Part shown: positions 58,207 through 64,000 of the stretch, piece by piece
Position numbering within the stretch: position 1 is the stretch's first letter
How the letters are laid out: every line of letters begins with the position of its first letter
Source of the DNA: VXPQ01 sp965232485
Lineage (GTDB): Bacteria; Bacteroidota; Rhodothermia; Rhodothermales; VXPQ01
Assembly: GCA_965232485.1 (NCBI GenBank)
Contig: OZ246975.1
Span: forward strand, 2,852,001 to 2,916,000
Direction of reading: 5' to 3'
Length of the DNA: 64,000 bases
The notes under the pieces: generated by a model
Told to the model about the DNA's origin: nothing
Database searches by the model: none
The model's input: only the letters and a program-made list of their open reading frames with translations
Translations under genes and position numbers: made by a program

Positions 58207-59705
58207 GATACGTCCTCCGATGCATGGCATATCGTCTGGCGATGGGCCTGTGCCTTGGCGCAGGCGTGGTCTTCCCGCTCTATGCGCAGGAAGCCGACTC
58301 CGCCGGGGCGCAGGAAGTGGATGTCCGCGCCGACCTGCTGGAAGGCGGAGAAGAGCAGGGCGAACGCATCCGTCGCCTCATCGGAAACGTACGCTTGCAG
58401 CAGGAGGGTACGCGTTTGCGGGCGCGGCGGGCCGTGCAGTTTCCGGAACGGCGGGAAATCCTGTTTACGGGGGATGTATTGGTGATTGAACGCGGGGATA
58501 CGCTGCGCGCCGATACGGTGCTGTACAATAGCCGCGACAAAACGGGGCATGCGCGCGGGGGCCTCCGCCTTTCGGACGGAGACGTGTTGCTTGAGGCGCC
58601 TTCCGGCCTGTATTTCACCCGCGCGAAACGCGCCCGATTTTCGGAAGGCGTCACCCTGACCGACCGCGCCGCGGTGCTGACCAGTCTGGCCGGGGAATAC
58701 TTTTCGGACGAAAAGCGGGCCGATTTCTATGGGGATGTGGTTCTGGTGGAGGACAACGCATCGCTGCGGGCGGACACCGTGACCTACCATCGGGAAACGG
58801 ACATATCGCTCGCTCGCGGCAACGTGTTCGTCGAACGCGTCGATACGACCGGGCAGACCGATAAGAAACGGCAGCTTGTCCGGTCGCTTCTTTTCGGGGA
58901 CCGGGCGTACAACGAGGACAGCACGGGCTACAGCCGCATGGAAGGCGCTCCCCTGCTGCTGCGGATTCGGGAGGATTCGACCGCCGCGCCAGATACGTTG
59001 ATGGTGCGCGCCCGCGTCATCGAGTCGTCCCGACGGGATTCGCTGGAGCGGCTGGTGGCTATCGATGCGGTGCGCATGCTGCATGGGGACCTTGCGGCGG
59101 CGGCGGACTCCGTGGTGTACGACAGGGTGACCATGGCCGGAGGCGACGGAGAGAACGTTCAGCACACCGTAGCCTGGTTGTTTGACCGTCCCTTCGCCTG
59201 GTTCGAGGACAATCAGGCGAGCGGAGATACGTTGCAGATCGTTGGGCGCGGCGAAACAATAGACAGCCTTCGCGTACTGGGCAATGCCTTTGCCGCTCGC
59301 GAGGATTCGGCGACGGGACGGGTGCATCAGTTGCGCGGCAAACATATCGCGGCGTCGTTCGAGCGCGATTCCCTGCGGACGCTTGCGGCGAGTCCGCAAG
59401 CCGAGGCCATTCATTTCAGAACCAGCGAGGAGGGTTTGTCCGAGGGCGCGGTCCATATGTCCGCAGACCGTATTGCGATTTCGTTCCGGGCGGGAGATAT
59501 AGACCGGCTTGAGGCGATTCGCGATCCGGAAGGCGTTTATTATTCAGAAGATATTTTGCCTGACTCGCTTGCGCTGGACGGATTTTCATGGCGCCCCGAA
59601 CAACGTCCGTTGAAACGGGAATTTCTCCAGCGCGTCGAAAGATTCGGGCGCGAGGACATTTTTCCTCCCGCCGCCCCCGCTTTGCTTCCGGAATCAGTGG
59701 ATTGA
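58203..59705 (+). CDS. OstA/LptA-like LPS transport protein
   Basis: 500 residues. A signal peptide (LAMGLCLGAGVVFPLYAQ) is followed by repeated OstA/LptA-type strands: VDVRADLLEGGEEQGERIRR, LIGNVRLQQEGTRLRARRAV, FTGDVLVIERGDTLRADTVL, YFSDEKRADFYGDVVLVEDN and TYHRETDISLARGNVFVERV. The long form (about 500-600) is usual in Bacteroidota and probably forms the periplasmic bridge of LPS transport. It sits between the LptC-like gene and lptB. Confidence 0.87.
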   Translation: MRYVLRCMAYRLAMGLCLGAGVVFPLYAQEADSAGAQEVDVRADLLEGGEEQGERIRRLIGNVRLQQEGTRLRARRAVQFPERREILFTGDVLVIERGDTLRADTVLYNSRDKTGHARGGLRLSDGDVLLEAPSGLYFTRAKRARFSEGVTLTDRAAVLTSLAGEYFSDEKRADFYGDVVLVEDNASLRADTVTYHRETDISLARGNVFVERVDTTGQTDKKRQLVRSLLFGDRAYNEDSTGYSRMEGAPLLLRIREDSTAAPDTLMVRARVIESSRRDSLERLVAIDAVRMLHGDLAAAADSVVYDRVTMAGGDGENVQHTVAWLFDRPFAWFEDNQASGDTLQIVGRGETIDSLRVLGNAFAAREDSATGRVHQLRGKHIAASFERDSLRTLAASPQAEAIHFRTSEEGLSEGAVHMSADRIAISFRAGDIDRLEAIRDPEGVYYSEDILPDSLALDGFSWRPEQRPLKREFLQRVERFGREDIFPPAAPALLPESVD

Positions 59706-59710
59706 TCTGT

Positions 59711-60472
59711 ATGGCGTTTGTCGACGACCCTGCGGCCCCCGTGACGCTCCGCGCCGAGCGCCTTACGAAGCGATACAAGAAGCGCAGCGTAGTGGATGAC
59801 GTGAGCATCCATGTTTCGCAGGGCGAAATCGTAGGTCTGCTCGGCCCCAACGGCGCCGGCAAAACCACCACGTTTCATATGATCGTGGGGATGACGCGAC
59901 CCAATGCAGGCCGGATTTATATGGGCGAACAGGACATTACGGTCATGCCCATGTACAAAAGGGCCCGCCTTGGTCTCGGTTACCTTGCCCAGGAAGCGTC
60001 CATTTTTTCCAAACTTTCCGTAGAGGATAATCTGCATGCGGTGCTGGAATTTCAGGGCGTCGGGCGGGATGAACGCTATGCCCGGGTCGATGCATTGATC
60101 GCCGAGTTTGGCCTGGAGCGCGTCCGCCGCTCCAGGGGATATGCCTTGTCGGGAGGAGAGCGCCGTCGCACCGAGATCGTTCGGGCGATGGCCATTGAGC
60201 CGAAATTCTTTTTGCTGGACGAACCGTTTGCGGGCGTGGATCCTATCGCCGTCGAGGATATTCAGGGCGTGGTGGCCAGCCTGAAGGAGCGGGGCATCGG
60301 CGTGCTCATCACGGACCACAACGTGCACGAAACCCTTGCCATTACGGATCGCGCCTGCCTGCTGTACGAGGGACGCATTCTGAAACAGGGCACGGCCGAG
60401 GCGCTTGCGCGCGATCCCGAAGTCCGCGAACGGTATCTCGGAGAAAAATTCACGCTCGAACGTTATCGGTAA
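59711..60472 (+). CDS. lptB: LPS export ABC transporter ATP-binding protein
   Basis: 253 residues from ATG 59711, 5 bases after the OstA-like stop. It has Walker A GPNGAGKTT, the Q-loop YLAQEASIFSKLSVEDNL specific for LptB, the signature LSGGERRRTEIVRAMA, and Walker B FFLLDEPFAGVDPIAVEDI, then the switch ITDHNVHETL. It powers extraction of LPS from the inner membrane together with LptF and LptG (not in the window). Confidence 0.96.
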   Translation: MAFVDDPAAPVTLRAERLTKRYKKRSVVDDVSIHVSQGEIVGLLGPNGAGKTTTFHMIVGMTRPNAGRIYMGEQDITVMPMYKRARLGLGYLAQEASIFSKLSVEDNLHAVLEFQGVGRDERYARVDALIAEFGLERVRRSRGYALSGGERRRTEIVRAMAIEPKFFLLDEPFAGVDPIAVEDIQGVVASLKERGIGVLITDHNVHETLAITDRACLLYEGRILKQGTAEALARDPEVRERYLGEKFTLERYR

Positions 60473-60610
60473 CGCCGCCTCGCTCCGCGCCGCCGCCTGC
60501 TTATTCATGGCATATTCGCAAACAAGTCGCATGAAACCGGAGATACGCCATGCGGCGTTTATACCGTACGGCGGACCGTCCGTCTGCATTCACGTTAGGA
60601 TACTCGTTCC

Positions 60611-61645
60611 ATGATCGTAGTTTTTCGGCCAGGCTCGGAAGAAAGCCAGATTCAGGACGTGATCAAGCGCCTGAACCAATACGGGTTCGACGTACATCGC
60701 TCCAGCGGGGTAAACCAGACGGTGCTGGGGGCCATTGGCGTGAAGCCCGAATTCGACCCCCGGAATATCCGGGTGATGGAGGGCGTCGTGGAGGTGTACC
60801 GGGTCACCGAGCCGTACAAATTCGCCAGCAGGTCCTGGAAAAAGCAAAACACAGTCATTGATGTGGGAGGCGTGGCCATCGGCGGCGAAGAAGTGGTCGT
60901 CATGGCCGGTCCCTGTTCGGTTGAAGATGAACGACAGATTCATGATACGGCGGCGCATGTGGCTGCTTGTGGGGCGACGTTTTTGCGCGCCGGGGCGTTC
61001 AAGCCGCGCACATCTCCCTATTCTTTTCAGGGGTTGGGAGAACAGGGGTTGAAATGGCTGCGGGCCGCCGCCGACGGGCATGGCCTTAAGACCATTACCG
61101 AGGTGATGGAGATCGGACAAATCGATCTGGTTTCCCGGTATGCAGATATTTTACAGATCGGCGCGCGCAATATGCAGAATTTCCCGCTGCTTAAGGAGGT
61201 CGGGAAACTCCGGAAGCCGGTGTTTCTGAAGCGCGGGCCCTCGGCCATGGTCGACGAGTGGCTCATGAGCGCCGAATATGTGCTTTCCGAGGGCAATGCG
61301 CAAGTCATGCTGTGCGAGCGCGGTATCCGAACGTTTGAAACCTATACGCGCAATACGCTGGATTTGTCGGCGGTGCCTATCATCAAAAAGCGCAGCCACC
61401 TCCCGATCCTTGTCGATCCAAGCCACGGCACGGGCATCCGCGGCAAGGTGATTCCAATGGCGCGCGCGGCGGTGGCGGCCGGAGCCGACGGAGTCATGGT
61501 GGAGGTGCATCCGAATCCCGATCAGGCGAAGAGCGATGGCCCGCAATCGCTTTATTTCGAGCAGTTCATCGATTTGATGACGCAAGTCCGACTCATTGCG
61601 CAGGCGATCGGACGGGTGATTCGCGATGCGCCGGCTTTGGCCTGA
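60611..61645 (+). CDS. aroF: 3-deoxy-7-phosphoheptulonate synthase (AroF type)
   Basis: 344 residues, type I-beta DAHP synthase. An N-terminal ferredoxin-like regulatory domain (about 1-75: MIVVFRPGSEESQIQDVIKR) precedes the barrel. Signatures are VVVMAGPCSVEDERQIHDTA, FLRAGAFKPRTSPYSFQGLG, LQIGARNMQNFPLL, FLKRGPSAMVDEWLMSAEY, and LPILVDPSHGTGIRGKVIPM. It condenses PEP with erythrose 4-phosphate to begin the shikimate pathway, which also supplies chorismate for the men genes upstream. prfA follows 15 bases later. Confidence 0.96.
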   Translation: MIVVFRPGSEESQIQDVIKRLNQYGFDVHRSSGVNQTVLGAIGVKPEFDPRNIRVMEGVVEVYRVTEPYKFASRSWKKQNTVIDVGGVAIGGEEVVVMAGPCSVEDERQIHDTAAHVAACGATFLRAGAFKPRTSPYSFQGLGEQGLKWLRAAADGHGLKTITEVMEIGQIDLVSRYADILQIGARNMQNFPLLKEVGKLRKPVFLKRGPSAMVDEWLMSAEYVLSEGNAQVMLCERGIRTFETYTRNTLDLSAVPIIKKRSHLPILVDPSHGTGIRGKVIPMARAAVAAGADGVMVEVHPNPDQAKSDGPQSLYFEQFIDLMTQVRLIAQAIGRVIRDAPALA

Positions 61646-61660
61646 GGCGCCGCAGGGACT

Positions 61661-62737
61661 ATGATTCGTCTGGATGCGCTTCAGGAAATCAAGGATCGGT
61701 TCGAGGAGATCGACCGGTTAATGGCCCAGGAGGACGTGGCTACCGACCCGCAACGCCTTCGGGAACTGGGGCGGGAACGCACGACCCTCGCAGGAGTGGT
61801 CCAGGCGATCGACGCGTATGAGCGAACGACCTCGGAGCGGGACGATTTACACGCCGTCCTGGCGGAGGAGCCGGTGGGCGAACTGGCGGACATGGCGCGC
61901 GCCGAACTGGAAACCATAGAAGCGGCTTTGCCCGCCATTGAGGCCGAATTGCGTCTTAAAATGATTCCGAAAGCCCCCGAAGACGCCCGGGATGCGATCT
62001 TTGAGATTCGGGCGGGAACCGGAGGGGACGAAGCCGGGCTTTTTGCCGGGGACCTGTACCGGATGTATCAGAAATTCGCTGAGGGACGAGGCTGGAAGGT
62101 GGAGGTTATGCATGTGTCGCCGGGCGCCAAGGGTGGTTTCAAGGAGATTGTGTTGTCGATTCGGGGGGAAGATGTGTTTGGATTCATGAAATTCGAGAGC
62201 GGCGTGCATCGCGTGCAGCGCGTGCCGGTTACGGAATCTTCCGGGCGGCTGCATACGTCCGCCGCCACGGTTGCGGTTCTGCCCGAAGCAGAAGAGATCG
62301 ATGTGCGCCTCGATCCGAACGACGTCAAGGTGGATGTGTACCGCTCCAGCGGTCCCGGCGGGCAGTCGGTCAATACGACGGATTCGGCTGTCCGGCTCAC
62401 GCATATCCCCACCGGCCTCGTGGTGACGTGCCAGGACGAAAAAAGTCAGCACAAGAACAAGGACAAGGCGCTTCGGGTGTTGCGTTCCCGTCTCTACGAG
62501 CAGGAAATGGAAAAGCGCCGGGCGGAACGCAGCGAAGTGCGTCGGTCCATGGTGGGTTCCGGCGATCGTTCGGCCAAGATTCGAACCTATAATTTTCCGC
62601 AGGATCGCGTTACGGATCATCGCCTGGAGGGGAATGATAAGAATCACCCCCTCCATAAAGTGATGGATGGCGTGCTCGAAGAGGTTATTACGGCCTTGCA
62701 AACGGCGGACAATATGGCGCAGCTCGCCGGATCGTAG
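61661..62737 (+). CDS. prfA: Peptide chain release factor 1
   Basis: 358 residues, normal for RF1. The GGQ peptidyl-release motif is at 233-235 (in SSGPGGQSVNTTDSAVRLTH). The stop-codon reading PVT tripeptide (189-191) is that of RF1, which reads UAA and UAG. IRAGTGGDEAGLFAGDLYRM and the C-terminal RTYNFPQDRVTDHRLEGN are typical. Gln235 is the methylation target of PrmC, which is not in the window. Confidence 0.97.
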   Translation: MIRLDALQEIKDRFEEIDRLMAQEDVATDPQRLRELGRERTTLAGVVQAIDAYERTTSERDDLHAVLAEEPVGELADMARAELETIEAALPAIEAELRLKMIPKAPEDARDAIFEIRAGTGGDEAGLFAGDLYRMYQKFAEGRGWKVEVMHVSPGAKGGFKEIVLSIRGEDVFGFMKFESGVHRVQRVPVTESSGRLHTSAATVAVLPEAEEIDVRLDPNDVKVDVYRSSGPGGQSVNTTDSAVRLTHIPTGLVVTCQDEKSQHKNKDKALRVLRSRLYEQEMEKRRAERSEVRRSMVGSGDRSAKIRTYNFPQDRVTDHRLEGNDKNHPLHKVMDGVLEEVITALQTADNMAQLAGS

Positions 62738-62789
62738 CGCGGCGGACCGGCGCAGGATCTATCACAGATATCTTTCGTTTAATTTGGCT

Positions 62790-63419
62790 ATGTCCGTTGC
62801 GAAAACGTTATTCAGGCGTACGCCACTGCCCATGTTGCCGGAACCCGCGCCGATACAAACAATCGATGTGCTGGAGGAAATCCTTGTCCTTGCGGCCCGG
62901 GACGAACATGTCCGTTATGCGCCTGCGATCAGTCGTCTTATTGAAGAGGCTGCGGCGGCAAGGGGCACCGGCATCGCCAAGCGCAGCACAGAATACGTGC
63001 GGGCGAAAATACAAGAAGGCAAGGCGGTGATTGCGCTCGCCGACGACCGTTTGGCCGGATTTTGCTACATCGAGAGTTGGGAACACGGAAAGTACGTGGC
63101 CAATTCCGGGCTTATCGTGGCCCCCGGTTTTCGCAAGATGGGGTTGGCGAAAAGGATAAAGCGGCGCATTTTCGAATTGTCGCGCGAAAAATATCCGGAC
63201 GCCCGGATTTTCGGCATTACCACGAGTTTGCCCGTGATGAAGATCAACTCCGAGCTCGGGTATAAACCGGTTACGTTTTCGGAATTGACGGACGACGATG
63301 TGTTCTGGGAGGGATGCCAGAGTTGTCCCAATTACGACGTGCTTACGCGCACCCAGCGCAAGATGTGTCTTTGCACCGGCATGCTGTACGATCCGAAGCA
63401 GAACAAGGGCGACGATTAG
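62790..63419 (+). CDS. GNAT family N-acetyltransferase with a C-terminal Cys cluster
   Basis: 209 residues. The GNAT core spans about residues 20-160: AISRLIEEAAAARGTGIAKR, then VIALADDRLAGFCYIESW, and the acetyl-CoA loop VAPGFRKMGLAKRIKRRIFE. The C-terminus has WEGCQSCPNYDVLTRTQRKM followed by CLCTGMLYDP, giving a C-x2-C...C-x-C set. In Bacteroidota a protein with this layout is encoded next to arginine biosynthesis genes and may replace N-acetylglutamate synthase; no arg gene is here. It precedes rpsF. Confidence 0.82.
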   Translation: MSVAKTLFRRTPLPMLPEPAPIQTIDVLEEILVLAARDEHVRYAPAISRLIEEAAAARGTGIAKRSTEYVRAKIQEGKAVIALADDRLAGFCYIESWEHGKYVANSGLIVAPGFRKMGLAKRIKRRIFELSREKYPDARIFGITTSLPVMKINSELGYKPVTFSELTDDDVFWEGCQSCPNYDVLTRTQRKMCLCTGMLYDPKQNKGDD

Positions 63420-63586
63420 CCTCGCGCGCTTGGGAACGTTGTTGCGTTACGGCGATATAACGTCCCATATTTTTATGCCGATTTTTCCCGCCGTAGCCTT
63501 TCTTCGAAGGACGCGGAGGCGCGGAAGGCGGCGTAATCCCTGCTCGTCGCAAGCGCGGCGGGCCTGATTCAGTCCATAGGGAGAAC

Positions 63587-64000
63587 ATGCCTGAAAACAC
63601 CTACGAAATCACGTATATCGTCAACAGCGTACTGAGCGAAGACCAGATTCGGAATCTGGTCAACCGGGTTACGAAGTACATTGAGAAGGAGGGGGGCGAC
63701 GTCATTGAAGTAGACGAATGGGGGGCGCAGCGCCTTTCTTATTCTATCGCCAAAAAGCGCACCGGGTATTACGTGAATGCCTATTTCAAGGCCGGGGGCG
63801 ATCTGATCGCTCGTCTCGAACGCGCGCTTACCCTTGAGGACGATATCCTTCGTTACCTCACGCTGAAAATGGATGCGCCCATGCTTCGGCATTACGCGAA
63901 GCAGAAAGAGGAAAAGGCGCGCGAGGAAGCAGAAGCGGCAAGCGAATCTGCTGCGGACCAGCAGGAGGAACAGATTTCCGCGGACGAGCCAGCGAACGTT
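63587..64000 (+). CDS. rpsF: 30S ribosomal protein S6, 3' end outside window
   Basis: 138 codons are present without a stop before the right edge. It begins MPENTYEITYIVNSVLSEDQ, with the S6 fold visible through GGDVIEVDEWGAQRLSYSIA, KKRTGYYVNAYFKAGGDLIA and LERALTLEDDILRYLTLKMD. An acidic, Glu/Ala-rich C-terminal tail begins near residue 103, longer than in E. coli. AGGGAG lies 6 bases before the ATG. S18 (rpsR) and L9 normally follow. Confidence 0.96.
   Translation, partial: MPENTYEITYIVNSVLSEDQIRNLVNRVTKYIEKEGGDVIEVDEWGAQRLSYSIAKKRTGYYVNAYFKAGGDLIARLERALTLEDDILRYLTLKMDAPMLRHYAKQKEEKAREEAEAASESAADQQEEQISADEPANV

Overview
This is a GC-rich bacterial chromosome segment, apparently from a Bacteroidota/Rhodothermota-type organism (Rhodothermales-like; possibly marine or host-associated, which is inference). 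The lineage reading rests on several features: C-terminal type IX secretion (T9SS) sorting domains of the ALEQNYPNPFNP type, a PorZ-like beta-propeller protein, a DUF4105 protein, a GNAT protein of the type found in Bacteroidota, frequent GTG/TTG starts, few strong Shine-Dalgarno sequences, and menaquinone and lipid A/LPS transport genes.

Layout: 1-3.7 kb (minus) is a catabolic operon: TIM-barrel PEP-hydrolase family protein, Tm-1-like UPF0261 protein, and a bifunctional aldolase/short-chain dehydrogenase cut by the window edge. 4.0-11.3 kb is a tandem duplication of two large Calx-beta surface proteins with T9SS tails. Each is preceded by a long poly-C tract (17 and 23 C on the coding strand) next to CA repeats, which makes them candidate phase-variable loci. 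11.4-16.6 kb carries ribH, a PorZ-like protein, tRNA-His, tRNA-Glu, a phytanoyl-CoA dioxygenase-like protein and an exported Gfo/Idh/MocA protein. 16.7-18.5 kb holds an SMC-like AAA ATPase plus a DUF4276 (Toprim-like) protein, a defence-like pair. 18.7-24.9 kb has a secreted glucose/sorbosone dehydrogenase fused to the same Calx-beta/T9SS cassette, then an RbsB/RbsA/RbsC-like sugar ABC transporter.

25.2-28.8 kb is an accessory module of two unusual P-loop ATPases bracketed by direct copies of a palindromic repeat (family B); the second gene becomes very AT-rich in its C-terminal half. 28.9-32.9 kb has gpmI, an nth with an extra Cys-rich tail, and a DUF4105 protein with nine-residue tandem repeats. 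33.1-35.2 kb is a type II restriction-modification pair (C5 methyltransferase plus NotI-family endonuclease) beside copies of repeat families A and B. 35.2-41.6 kb is housekeeping: sppA, grpE, dnaJ, flavin reductase, DUF4342, plsC-like, gatC. 41.7-48.9 kb is a surface polysaccharide/glycan cluster (YfhO-like, two glycosyltransferases, wecB, pyruvyl transferase). 49.3 kb is a YbbR-domain protein.

50.4-57.2 kb is the menaquinone operon menF-menD-menB-menA-menE, without menC or menH. 57.3 kb is an Mrr-like remnant. 57.6-60.5 kb is the LPS transport set (LptC-like, OstA/LptA-like, lptB). 60.6-64 kb has aroF, prfA, a GNAT protein and the start of rpsF.

The most interesting unexplained signals are the poly-C tracts before the duplicated T9SS proteins, two dispersed repeat families (A: hairpin/MITE-like, directly upstream of several genes; B: bracketing accessory genes), the two-ATPase module itself, and a repeat-like in-frame insertion inside menD.
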